Positions 10,031 through 20,288 of a stretch of 64,000 bases of DNA are shown here, piece by piece. The DNA is from Amorphophallus konjac. Taxonomy: Eukaryota > Streptophyta > Magnoliopsida > Alismatales > Araceae. The stretch is taken from contig CM040118.1 of the NCBI GenBank assembly GCA_022559845.1, positions 237,631,224 to 237,695,223 on the forward strand, read 5' to 3'. The translations under genes were made by a program, and so were the position numbers. Each line of letters opens with the position of its first letter. Position 1 is the first letter of the stretch. Under the pieces are notes generated by a model that did no database searches, was not told the origin of the DNA, and saw nothing but the letters and a program-made list of their open reading frames with translations.

Positions 10031-11379
10031 CACTGCGCCGGTTTAACTCAATTGCCATCCCATCTGCCAGCCAATACCCTATTTTCGCATCAGCCTGGTG
10101 CCTAGAGGGCATTCAATGCTCTGAGTCCCTGTCTCCACGGGCATTCAATGCTCTGAAGCCCTGCCTCCACCTCCGTTCGACAACGCAGTAGCATCAATGG
10201 CGAAGGCAAGCATCAATGGGGGGAGTGGCAGCAGCAGATCTTTCGGAAAACTCGTAAACATCCCGTCCTCGGATAAATGTCACCGTACTGCGCGAATCAA
10301 CGGATGACACTGCGGCATGTCAACTCCGGATGCCTCAACGAATGAGGAGGAAGATGGCGGGAGTTCCTTCCGTCCGAGCGAGGAAAGGGCAGCCGGCTAT
10401 ATATACTCTACATGTTCGACAGAGAAGGAGGAGGAGGGGCTATTGAAAAGAGGAGAGAGGCTCGAACCCCCGATGGGCGACTGAAGAGAGAAGAGAAGGC
10501 CACCCGAAGAGAAGGAAGCTCCATCCATCCACGCCGGAGAGGTGAAGAAAAAAAGAGAGATTGAGCGTGAGAGAAGAGAGGTGAGCTCGGAGGGGGAGGA
10601 GTTTGTGCTCCGTCCCCCCTCCCCCACCGATGTATTTCTTTCCTCTTTCTCTGATGTGTTTTTCTTACTTCGGGGTAGATCCCCTCCTGTATCTCTTTTC
10701 CCCCTTTCCCTTGCGGATGAATAAAAGGAATGATTTTTGATGGGCATGAGTAGTGTTCTACTACCTTGATCTCCTCCCCTTTCTCCCCGTTCTCTCGTCA
10801 TCCAGGGACCTTGGAGACTTGCCTCTCTGTGGCACGGCCTTCAGGGGAACCCATCGAAGGGATGAACATCTAAAGCCTCTCGTGGCACACATTCGTCCCG
10901 CCAACAAAATCATCACCTGTAAGCTGCTGGAACGCTTGAAGGCTGGTCCTCGAGTCTCCATACGCACTTATGGGTTAACGAAGGCCTCACTCCGAGTTTT
11001 GAGGTTCACCCCGGAGCAATCTGTTTGGTGTTCCCCATTCTTCTCTGGCAAGCTTCAATCCGGGGGAGGTGCTGCCCAATTTTCACCAGGAATAAATGAA
11101 CTAGCTGGACTCCTTCCTGCCAAGAACTGCCCAACTCTGAAGCTACCTCTGAAGTAAACTGAACTGCCCTGCACAACAAACTCTTCTAATAAAACACTCG
11201 AATCTTCATGCTAATCCACCTTAATAAACAACTGAAACACTTCAACTTTCTCTCCACAAGCTTAATCCTCCAATAAGATGAATAAATCAATCATCAAAGT
11301 AGCTCACGGGTGAAAGAAAGAAGAAACAGAGCACAAAAGAATGAAAGAAAACCTCATAGAACCTATCCCGGTGTGTTCC

Positions 11380-11830
11380 TAATCCGGCGTGGGCTAATCC
11401 GACGCGGTACCCCCCCGCGCCGGTTTAGCTTCACACTCAAAACTCCCTTAGTTTTTCCGACACCTATCCGGCGCGCCCCTCTTCCTTCTTGGCCATTAAC
11501 CGGCGCGCCCCTTGGCATCCCTTTATACGGCGAGCCCATTGGCATCCCTTTATCCGGCGATCCCCCTTGCATAGCCCCCTTTAACCAGCACGCCTCACTA
11601 TTCATTACACTATTCCAGCGCGCCCCTGGCCCCCTCGTCCTTCTTGCCATGTAACCGACGCTGCCCCCCCTTAACATCTTTAACCGGCGCGCTCTATTGC
11701 ACCCATTAAACCGGCGCACCACTTTGCATCCCGTTTACCGGCGCGCCCCTTGGCATCCCCTTATCCGGCGCGCCCCTTGGCATCCCCTTAACCGGCGTGC
11801 CCATTTGCTCCGTTAAACCGGCGTGCCTCG
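11380..11830 (+). repeat. ACCGGCGCGCC motif array, block 2
   Basis: About 15 copies occur of a 28-32 base unit like TTAACCGGCGCGCCCCTTGG followed by CATCCC. Some have CpG to TpG decay (GGCGTGCC, CAGCACGCC). Confidence 0.8.
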
Positions 11831-12199
11831 TTAAAAAAGAGGGTGATTAACTAAATAGAAAAAAAGACTTGAAGCTAATGAATAAAACTAATCAAAAGTT
11901 ACCCCCTTCCATAATCAAATTTTTGTTCCGGGGGCTCCGCCCCCGGAGACCCCCGCAAGGGGTGCTGCCCCCTTAACCCCCGCGACCTGATCGGGCAGGT
12001 CGATCCTCGTGCGAGGGCGCACGTTGGCGAGTTTGGGCTTCACACTTAACAATCCACTTCCCCGGACTGTGTTTGAAGAGAAAAGTAATGATGCCCCACT
12101 AGATCGGACTTGGATCTCGGGAGCCCTCGCCCGGACGTGACCTTGATCCGATCTTATCCCGGGCCGGTAGTTCGTTAGCTCGACCCGTCTTTATCAGGA

Positions 12200-12378
12200 T
12201 CCGATCTCGCACCTACATTAAACTTGCCGTACCTACGGCAGACATCCGTATGATTTTACCGTCGTCCTCGATGCTACTAAAATGGACTTCCGTCTGAATA
12301 ATGAATGGTCCGTTAGTGATCGACATATATGCCGGGATCTAATCCCGCACCCACATTAAAATTGTCGCAGCTACGTCA
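12200..12378 (+). repeat. ~140-bp tandem repeat of backbone B, left side of the element C insertion
   Basis: The phrase ATTAAACTTGCCGTACC recurs as ATTAAAATTGTCGCAGC about 138 bases later and again at about 35581 across element C. ATGGTCCGTTAG and GGGATCTAATCCCGC recur with it. The period is about 140 bases. Element C interrupts the second unit. Confidence 0.7.
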
Positions 12379-12635
12379 TGATAGGTTGCAAGGCCTGGAT
12401 ACAGAGGGGGGGTGAATGTATCCTGCTCTAAAAATCGCCCAATTAAAACTCTAATGCTCAAGTATGCAGAATTAAAAGCAGATTATGAAATGTGCTGAAA
12501 ATGCTTAGAAGCAACTCAGCAAGACAACACAAATCTATTAGCTCTCACACGCTCCTAAGCAAACATCTAAAGATCGCAGCAGAGAAAATAACATATAAGG
12601 AAAAACACACCACAAGAGAACACCAAGATTTTTTA

Positions 12636-12665
12636 GGTGGTTCGGTCCAAAGACCTACGTCCACC
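12636..12665 (-). other. Conserved LTR hairpin, element C left copy
   Basis: On the - strand GGTGG pairs with CCACC and the inner stem is GGTC / GACC with a TTTG-type loop. The internal loop is ACGTA / GAA. The second copy is at 31910-31939. Confidence 0.8.
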
Positions 12666-13414
12666 CCTCACTCCAAGTCGGAGTGAGGCTTCCACTAGCT
12701 AGGCTAGAAACTGCAGACTCAGTCTGCAACAAATTGCTGCCGCACAGCTTGACCAGGGGAACAACCTCCCCTCTTCCTCCCAACCGGAGGGACCTCCCAA
12801 GTGACTCCCAGCCACTTGGAAACTAGAGACGCAAGTCTCTCTTCCTCCAGACCAGGAGGGAACACCTAGTCTTGCAACCACAAGACCAGAACCGGAGGAT
12901 CAATCCTCCCTTCCTCCAAACCGGAGGGAAACCTAGAGACCTAAGTCTCTCTTCCTCTGAAACCCAGAGGGAAGCACAGGTGACACCAAGCCACCTGCAA
13001 ACTAGAGGTCTCGGACCTCTCTTCCTCCCAACCGGAGGGAACCTGACCTCACACAAGAGAGTCGGAAGAACAACTGTTGAAGGTTTAAAAGGAAAAATAA
13101 AAACACAGCAACAGAAAGCTGGAAGAATAAAATGCACAAAGGCTCTCGCAGGAGCTGGCTGGCCTGGATTTGATCCACGGTCCAGCAGGAACTAATCTTC
13201 AGTTGAAGCTTCCTTTGCTCTAGCTCTCTCTTCTTCTCACTCTTCTTTTTCTTCTCTTTCGCAGGCTCTCTCTCTGTCTCTTCTTTCTTCTTCTTCTTTC
13301 TTCTTCTTCTGCTCACAGCCTCTCTGCTGCACTGTCTGTCTATCTCGATCACTCTTTCTCTTTCAGATCTGGTTATCTCTTCTTCATCTGCTTATTTCAA
13401 GGGACGGAGGCTTC

Positions 13415-13537
13415 TATTTATATCAGGTTCAGCATGTGCTTGGGCGTGCTCTTTTCGATTCCCGCCCAAGCTTCAGTCCACGTGGTGACTTCTCAGCATC
13501 TTGGATTGCGTGCCAGATGCCAGCCTAGTGTCACGTG
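13415..13537 (-). promoter_or_regulatory. Element C LTR promoter: G-boxes, GGGCGGGAA and TATA
   Basis: Read on the - strand, the order is CACGTG (13532-13537), CACGTG (13479-13484), GGGCGGGAA (13459-13467) and TATAAATA (13415-13422). F and H have the same order. GGGCGGGAA matches the E2F-type TTCCCGCC core. The right LTR has the same module, with TATA at 32688-32695. Confidence 0.65.
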
Positions 13538-13579
13538 CCCAGACTCTGTAGGTTTAATGAAATAATACTTCAGTCGATC

Positions 13580-14898
13580 AGCAGAATGTATAGACTTAAT
13601 GTAAAAGCAGCAGTGTACAGACTTAAAAGATGCAGCATGATAAGCAACAGAATGTATATACTTTAGAACAGCAAATGATCAAGTATGTACACTGAGAGAG
13701 TGTATAGACTTGTAACATGCGCTCTCAGTGTATAAACTTTCTGATGAATGCATTATCATAACAAGATAGAATGTGTAGACTTCTGTGAGATGCATGAGGG
13801 AATCGGGTGTATAGACTTTGGGTGAAGCATGTAATGCAACACAGTGTATAGACCTGAAGCTTGATATCTAGTGTATATAGTTGAAGCTTATCAAACGAAT
13901 GCATAGACTTCATGATAGCGAACGAGTGTATAGACTTAGTTGAGTGAGCATGCAGTGTATATACTTGAAACCCTTCAGCAACCTGAGTGTATAGACTTAG
14001 TGTTAACGTGCCAGAGAAACCAGTGTACAGACTTCATGTTAACGTGCCAGACAAACTAGTGTACAGACTTGCTGAGCTTTCGCTAAGTCTGTATAGACTT
14101 GATGAAAGAGTCTCTGGGAAGGCAGTGTACACACTTGATGGCGTGAAGGAAAGAGTGTATAGACTTCATTTGAAGGGGATGAACATGTGCTGAAGTGTGT
14201 ACAGTCTACAAGGATGGATGTTCAGACTTAACCTCTGAAGAGTATATACTCTGCTGAAGAACGTTCAGTCGATGTACAAGCCACAGGCTGTATAGACTTC
14301 ATATGCAATGCAACATTGTATAGACTTGAGAGAGACGCTGAATGAGACGCAGATGCTGTATAGACTTTACATGTGAATGCATATGCCAATGTATATACTT
14401 GAAAGCTTGAGACGCTGACTGAGGCGATCGGATGTACAGACTTCGAATCAAGGCTTGAATAGTAGATCAATGTCTAGACTTGGATGCCCAATCGCCAATG
14501 TATAGACTTGAAGCTTGAACCAGTGTATAGACTCTGATGCAAATGAGAAGCCAATGTGCAAACTTCACAAAGTATAGACTTTCCAAACGACTGTACAGAC
14601 TTTAGCCCAATCAGCGATGTATAGACTTTGATAACTGATGCATGAACAGTATGCCAATGTATAGACTTGGAACATCTGAGGACCAGTGTACAGACTTGCA
14701 GAGCCGAACCCAATGTATGGGCTTGGCGGAGCACAGTCTAATGTATAGACTTTGTGAAACAGAGTACAATGTATAGACTTGGCAGGTTGACCCACTGTAC
14801 AGACTTTGAAGCCGAAGACAATGTGTAGACTTGTGAAGCTTGAGGCCAATGTACAGACTTGGCGTTCCACTGTGGATGTATAGACTTGAGTGAAGTGA
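13580..14898 (-). repeat. AAGTCTATACA motif array, element C left LTR, part 1
   Basis: On the + strand the motif reads as CAATGTATAGACTT and variants, repeated every 20-45 bases with unrelated spacers. The sense orientation is the same as in A, F and H relative to transcription. It continues at 25516-26560 after element D. In total roughly 70 copies are in this LTR. Confidence 0.88.
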
Positions 14899-14903
14899 AC
14901 GGA
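14899..14903 (+). other. Target-site duplication of element D, left copy
   Basis: ACGGA here and at 25511-25515. The undisturbed right LTR of C has one ACGGA at the matching place. Confidence 0.9.
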
Positions 14904-16894
14904 TGGTGAGGACACGCGCCGCCTTTCTCGACGGAGCACGCGGAGCACGCCGGCATCTCTTTGGCTCGGCGACTACGGCATGGTTTAGAGGACCTTCTTT
15001 TACATGATGGCCATACCAGGCCTTGGTTTAGTCCCTGCGTGGACATGTTTATTCTTTATTGTGGACCTTTGTAAGCCAATTGGGGCCAATTAGACCTTTA
15101 TTGAGTGTGCTAGGCTCATTGGTTGGGCAATAGGACTAGTGGGCCACTTCTTGGTCCAACCTTTTGGCCCATTAGGGTTTTGGGCGCCCCCTCTCATCTC
15201 CTCCAAGAGGAGGAGGAGGCAGCCGCCCCCCCTACCTTTTTTTTAGGAAGTAGATTGCGCACCCCCCCTTTTTTTCCTTCCCATTCGATCCCCTCCCCCC
15301 CTTTGGCCGCCCCCCTTTCCCCCCTTGCTGGGGTTGAAACCCTAGCATTCCCCCCCTCCATATATAAGGTCTTATGTACTTTCTTTAGAAATTAATGAAT
15401 GAAATATTTTGATTGAGCAGCCATTTGCGCAGCCACCCCTTGGAGAGGGCGACCCTCTCTTCCTCCTCTGCTCCTGCGACGGGAGCAACCCCGGGGTGCG
15501 ACTCCCCATCCCCTCGGTGCGACGCCGAGGTTCTTCCTCCCTTCTACTTCGTCTCCGGTTCGAGTTCGCGTGTTCCAGATTCGGCCCCGAGTTGCAGCGG
15601 CGTCCCCATCCGGTGCGGGTCGAATCCGAGCCCCTCCTTTTTTTGGTGGATACTTCTACGAGTCGGCAGCGCGTGGGCTTTGGTTTCGCCTCGATCCGAG
15701 GTCGGCACCACCCGTGGCGAGTTTTCTCGTGAGCTAGCGCAGGAGCCACCCTCTCTGCGCGCCCAGATCCACCCTCCTTCTTGCGAAAATCCCACAGGAA
15801 GGAAAACTCCGAGTTTGGAGCTGATTTCTTCAGGGTTTGTACCTCTCGTCGTCCTCTTTCCAACGCCGCCAACCTCGTCTTGTTCCGACGTCCGAGCTGT
15901 TCGTGGCATCCGTTCCCGTGAGGTCACGCGGGCCTGCCCAGTCCCCCCGGTGCCAGGACAACCGGCGACTTCCAAAGTTCACAGCGTCCAACCACGACCA
16001 GATCTGACCGATCTCTTTGGTCCGGACCTGCTTCTCTGCGTCCCCGACGTCCTCCCACAAGCGGGGCCTCGATCGCCTACCGGAGCAGTGAGTTACCATT
16101 TTCCCCGCTCGACAGCGCAGTTCTGGGAGCAGATTCCTTGTCCCCACTTGCAGGTGCGGCCACGGCTTCCACGGAGGAAATCTGAGCACGCCTTTTGGCC
16201 GAGGCTTCCTCCTGCGACCTAACTACACGCCCTCGCTGACGGCGCCCCAATCAGACTCCGGATCCATTCGTGGGAACGTTTACCACCGAGTCGCGTGTTG
16301 CTGCGATTCTGCCGATCGTCATTCGGACCCTCCTCGTGGCCAACCCTTCACCGAGTGCCTCCCGTCAGCCCGTGTATCGGCCGCCCCGAATGGAATTGTT
16401 GTAGCCTGTTATCTCCCTGCGAGGAGTGGGCACCATTGCTGGCTTGTACCTATTCTTTCATTGTGTGTATCGGGGTTGTCGGTCTCGGCCGGGGTTCCTT
16501 CCCCACGCCTAGGCGTGGAGGTACATGCGACGCTCCCCCCCCTTGGCATTTTGCTTTACTAGTATGTGATCTTGTATGCCGCGTGAGAGTGTAGGGATCC
16601 TAGCTAGCATTCAACACCGCGAGATCGTGAGTGAGAGTATCTCATTCCGTGGCCCTAGTCGAGCACCGAGCTCGGACTAGACTCCTATAGTTGCGCGTCG
16701 GCTCCTTTGCCGCTTTGATCCACTCGCTTCCCTCATAGGGACGACCGTGGACTTGGGTTTCTTGTTGAGAGACGCCTCTCTTCGGAGGAATAGTACGGAG
16801 GTCGATCTCTCGGCTTGCCTTGTCTCGTGTGAGTGCTGGCCGCACTTGGTCTTCATCATAGGTTTAGTCCATTTGTCAGTTCCGTCCCGCATCA
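14904..16894 (+). mobile_element. Element D 5' LTR
   Basis: A TATA box (TATATAAG, 15361-15368) follows C-rich runs. The first ~85 bases are the same sequence that, in the 3' LTR, encodes the end of the chromodomain protein. Reading frames inside the LTR show no recognisable domain. Confidence 0.92.
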
Positions 16895-16898
16895 AATT

Positions 16899-16910
16899 TG
16901 GTATCAGAGC
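16899..16910 (+). other. Primer binding site of element D
   Basis: TGGTATCAGAGC lies four bases after the LTR end, a perfect tRNA-iMet complement. Confidence 0.92.
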
Positions 16911-17172
16911 TTAGGGAACCAGTTTGTTCTAGCAAATTGGGGTCTTAGGTCATTTGAGTCTTTAGGTTGTCTAGGGTGCAAATTAGAGCATTAGATCTGT
17001 CTAAGTTGCATGTAAGTCATTAGGTCTGTTTTAGGTGCATTTGAGTCCGTATTCTTCCCCAGTTTCCTTCACCATTTTGAGTTGTGTCTAGTCCCATCCC
17101 TTAGTTGTCCTACATGTCCCTTCCATAGTCCTAGGGCGTGCATGTGTATTTAGAGTCCTCAGGTGCTTCATC

Positions 17173-18096
17173 ATGGCTACTCCTTACATCCTCCACAAGG
17201 GTCCGACCGACCCTCTATTCCTGGACATCATTGTAGATGGGGACCTTCGCTTTGATGGATCGAGCCCTAGAGCCTATCTAAAGTGGGAGGCTACCATGGG
17301 AAAATACTTTGAGAAGAATTGGATATATGGTTCCGAGAGAGTCAACATTGCCAGGGGTCAACTTTCACCTCAAGCTAGGGAAGTGTGGGATCACATAGTA
17401 GGTCTTAGGGCAGGTTGGAGGCAAGAGCCCATACACTCATGGGAGGAGATGAAGGTAGAATTTAGGAGGATCTACGCTCCCCAACGCTTCGCCTCCTACT
17501 CAGAGACCCATAGCCCGAGGAGCACTACCACTCCTCCTATCTCCCTCGATCAGTCTAAGGCCACTCTAAGGGCTCAACCTCCGCAACGCCCATCACCTCT
17601 TACCCCCAACCGAGCACATCATAGTTGGAGGAGCAAGGTGCCACCTGTCTGTGAGTCTAAGCCCGAGACTAAATCTCATGATTACCAGCAAGTCTCCCCG
17701 AATGCCCCTAACTTGAGAGATCTCCCCTTCGCAGAACTCCTGCAACTCGTTAGGGAGAAACTAGAAAGGATGGGCACTCCTATGGGATCATCGATTTCCC
17801 CTAGCCCACAGTCCGCTCCGCCTCCGTGCTCATGCCTGCCACCACCCCAGCGATCCACTCCGCCTTTTGTTCCAGTGATTTACGAGGCTGAACAGGAATT
17901 GATTGAGGAGTATCTAACGGGGGTCGAGGAGTTAGGGAGTGACCCCATGGAGCACCCAGTCGTGCCTGAACCTTTGGAAGTTAAGGCCAACACTCTCGGC
18001 CTGAGACCCTCGACTGAGAGCCAGGGGCCCCTCCACATCATAGAGGACTCAGTTTCCACTCCCGAGAGAGAGGCTTCACCCTTGACCCTCATATAG
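17173..18096 (+). CDS. gag: gag-like protein of element D, without a zinc knuckle
   Basis: This is a frame of 307 residues. The first ~110 residues resemble a Ty3/gypsy capsid N-terminus: an aromatic-rich YLKWEATMGKYF segment and SWEEMKVEFRRIYAP, a pattern typical of plant gypsy gag. The rest is Pro/Ser-rich, low in complexity and acidic at the end, with no CCHC motif. It lies 262 bases after the primer site. The next frame starts about 100 bases downstream in a different frame. It is probably a truncated structural protein; whether it is translated or useful is unknown. The start was chosen as the first ATG and matches the onset of the capsid-like sequence. Confidence 0.65.
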   Translation: MATPYILHKGPTDPLFLDIIVDGDLRFDGSSPRAYLKWEATMGKYFEKNWIYGSERVNIARGQLSPQAREVWDHIVGLRAGWRQEPIHSWEEMKVEFRRIYAPQRFASYSETHSPRSTTTPPISLDQSKATLRAQPPQRPSPLTPNRAHHSWRSKVPPVCESKPETKSHDYQQVSPNAPNLRDLPFAELLQLVREKLERMGTPMGSSISPSPQSAPPPCSCLPPPQRSTPPFVPVIYEAEQELIEEYLTGVEELGSDPMEHPVVPEPLEVKANTLGLRPSTESQGPLHIIEDSVSTPEREASPLTLI

Positions 18097-18200
18097 AGAC
18101 ATTCTTACCTTCCGAGGGTGAACTGGTCATTGGAGAGTCTTTAGCTAGCTGGCTAAGGGAGGGTCCACTTCTAGATGTCTCCATTCCTTGCTATACACCC

Positions 18201-19739
18201 ATGGGACCAGCCCTCCCAATAATACCCCTTAACTCCTTTCACACCACTTTTCGGTCCTTCTGCTTTCTTGAAAATGTGAAGGACTTCCTTAGGAGTTTAG
18301 ATTATCAATGGGAGTTGACTTATATGTTGACCTTAGGGTCTGACCAACCCTATAGTCATAGCTTTACACTCCCTGCTTTGGGGTCTATTACCTCGGTCTA
18401 CACCATAGGACATATCACATCCGAGGTCCTTTTATTATTTCCCATACCCGTGGAGGTTGATTTTGTCCCCGCTTATGGTTTCACGGTCCCGAGGGAGGAA
18501 CCTAGCCTTCCTTGCCTTCCTCATGAGCCTCTTGCCCCATACATGAGAGTGCCTGAAGGTGATTATCTGCACCTGGGCGAATGTCGCACATGGGCAAGTA
18601 TAGTGAAGGGACCTGTCGGGAGGGGTCATCATTTCTTTGACCCTTTCGATCCCCTCCCTAGTGAGCCTCTCGACCCATATTCTTTTCCCCACCTTGTCGA
18701 GGAGGTCCACTATCATACACCACCTAGGCCTTCTAGTCAACACCTCACCTTACCGGCATCCAGATGCCCGAGCTTAGGAGGCCAGGGACACATGTCTCTT
18801 CCCCATGTTTCTTCATGTCCACCATCATATAGGGGTTTGTCTCATATAGGGAATGTCATGAGTGAGTTTGGGCAATTTAGTCCCCATGAGTCTACCACAT
18901 TCCGTAGGACACCCATGCATGATAGATACAACTTTGGTTGTCCTGGTCCTCCCCGTGTTGTCCAGTCATGTAGGCGTCATAGACATGCTGGGTCTATGTT
19001 TGGATGCCCTGGGCCACCCATGCATTCATATCGGTATGAGTCCACGCCACTAGTTTGGAGTCTACATCATCATCACCCCCTCGAGGCCAGCAACGCACGT
19101 TATAAGGAATTAGCTGACGCGCATCGACGCACCCGTGAGTTCCAAGTGGGAGAGTACGTCATGATCAGGGTTAGACCTGAACGGTTCCCTTCGGGGGCCG
19201 TGAAGAAACTCCAGGACCGCGGTGCCGGACCCTTTCGAGTCTTGAAGCGAATTGGGTCGAATGCGTATGAGATTGAGCTGCCAGACGACTATGGGATCTC
19301 TTCGACGTTCAATGTTTCAGATCTGGTGGCATATCGGGATCCCGCGGTGATTCCCAGTGAGCTTTTTGGGCCTACCCCTCCTGTTGAGAGCATTACACCT
19401 TCTGAGCGTCCACCTCCTCCAGCCCCATTACAGACACGCGAGCATATAGATTGCATACTGGATGAGCAGGTGACCACGACCAGGAGTGGATCCTACCAGC
19501 GCTTCCTAGTGCGCTGGAGAGGGCGCCCTGCGACAGACGACACCTGGATCACACGTGGAGAGCTGGAGCTGATCGACCCGGACCTGCTGGAGCGTTATTG
19601 GAGCGATCGTGACCCTTACTCGACGGGGTCGAGTTCTTCCCACCCGGGGAGAATTGGTGAGGACACGCGCCGCCTTTCTCGACGGAGCACGCGGAGCACG
19701 CCGGCATCTCTTTGGCTCGGCGACTACGGCATGGTTTAG
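18201..19739 (+). CDS. Fusion-like frame: unknown N-terminal part plus integrase C-terminus and chromodomain
   Basis: The frame is 512 residues. About the first 290 are Pro/His-rich and match nothing I recognise. From about residue 295 it reads as the C-terminal end of a chromovirus integrase (ARYKELADAHRR, then FQVGEYVMIRV and the GPFRVLKRIG segment of the GPF/Y module). A chromodomain at about 416-470 keeps the aromatic residues in FLVRWRGRP and DDTWIT. The last ~28 residues are encoded by the 3' LTR. The catalytic integrase core is absent. A free chromodomain module could still bind chromatin. It is an internal-deletion product; expression is not shown. Confidence 0.7.
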   Translation: MGPALPIIPLNSFHTTFRSFCFLENVKDFLRSLDYQWELTYMLTLGSDQPYSHSFTLPALGSITSVYTIGHITSEVLLLFPIPVEVDFVPAYGFTVPREEPSLPCLPHEPLAPYMRVPEGDYLHLGECRTWASIVKGPVGRGHHFFDPFDPLPSEPLDPYSFPHLVEEVHYHTPPRPSSQHLTLPASRCPSLGGQGHMSLPHVSSCPPSYRGLSHIGNVMSEFGQFSPHESTTFRRTPMHDRYNFGCPGPPRVVQSCRRHRHAGSMFGCPGPPMHSYRYESTPLVWSLHHHHPLEASNARYKELADAHRRTREFQVGEYVMIRVRPERFPSGAVKKLQDRGAGPFRVLKRIGSNAYEIELPDDYGISSTFNVSDLVAYRDPAVIPSELFGPTPPVESITPSERPPPPAPLQTREHIDCILDEQVTTTRSGSYQRFLVRWRGRPATDDTWITRGELELIDPDLLERYWSDRDPYSTGSSSSHPGRIGEDTRRLSRRSTRSTPASLWLGDYGMV

Positions 19740-20288
19740 AGGACCTTCTTTTACATGATGGCCATACCAGGCCTTGGTTTAGTCCCTGCGTGGACATGTT
19801 TATTCTTTATTGTGGACCTTTGTAGGCCAATTGGGGCCAATTAGACCTTTATTGAGTGTGCTAGGCTCATTGGTTGGGCAATAGGACTAGTGGGCCACTT
19901 CTTGGTCCAACCTTTTGGCCCATTAGGGTTTTGGGCGCCCCCTCTCATCTCCTCCAAGAGGAGGAGGAGGCAGCCGCCCCCCCTACCTTTTTTTTAGGAA
20001 GTAGATTGCGCACCCCCCCTTTTTTTCCTTCCCATTCGATCCCCTCCCCCCCTTTGGCCGCCCCCCTTTCCCCCCTTGCTAGGGTTGAAACCCTAGCATT
20101 CCCCCCCTCCATATATAAGGTCTTATGTACTTTCTTTAGAAATTAATGAATGAAATATTTTGATTGAGCAGCCATTTGCGCAGCCACCCCTTGGAGAGGG
20201 CGACCCTCTCTTCCTCCTCTGCTCCTGCGACGGGAGCAACCCCGGGGTGCGACTCCCCATCCCCTCGGTGCGACGCCGAGGTTCTTCC
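19655..20288 (+). mobile_element. Element D 3' LTR, first segment
   Basis: It begins TGGTGAGG after a purine tract (GGGGAGAA) and matches 14904-15537. A TATA box lies at 20112-20119. It is cut at 20288 by element E, with duplication CTTCC. Confidence 0.92.
20284..20288 (+). other. Target-site duplication of element E, left copy
   Basis: CTTCC here and at 24147-24151. The intact 5' LTR of D has a single CTTCC at the matching place. Confidence 0.9.

Larger units (their letters stand above)
9501..12378. mobile_element. Backbone B, left part: GC-rich degraded retroelement, probably LTR and leader
   Basis: I see no coding homology. On the + strand, TATATATAC occurs near 10395 and AATAAA at 10720-10725, as expected inside an LTR. 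Two blocks of GGCGCGCC-centred repeats lie at 9890-10030 and 11380-11830. A GC-rich inverted stretch (GGGGGCTCC / GGAGACCCCC type) lies near 11930-11990, a style seen in plant Tat-like LTRs. LTR borders and a primer site could not be fixed. It continues at 35463 after element C. Confidence 0.45.
12379..14903 (-). mobile_element. Element C 3' LTR, first segment
   Basis: It matches 31653 to about 34190 of the right LTR closely. It holds the conserved hairpin (12636-12665), the hairpin chain (12660-13060), a CT-rich leader, promoter elements and the start of the motif array. It is cut at 14903 by element D, with duplication ACGGA at 14899-14903. Confidence 0.93.

Noticed and set aside
10901..10930. 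Possible LTR end and primer site in backbone B after CCGCCAACA
   Set aside because: The following bases match no primer tRNA I can name, and no partner LTR is visible.
10753..11157. Reading frame of 134 residues in backbone B
   Set aside because: No family resemblance, no neighbouring coding sequence, and within a probable LTR or leader.
13725..14948. Frames full of VYTL, SLYI or SIHP repeats in motif arrays (also 25537-26205, 33884-34576, 47504-48525)
   Set aside because: Translations of the AAGTCTATACA motif in three frames; spacing is not a multiple of three, so no stable protein repeat exists.
15413..16222. Reading frame of 269 residues in the element D LTR (related 332-residue frame at 23838-24836)
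   Set aside because: The longer copy fuses parts of E and D across an insertion border, and neither has a recognisable domain. Composition explains it.
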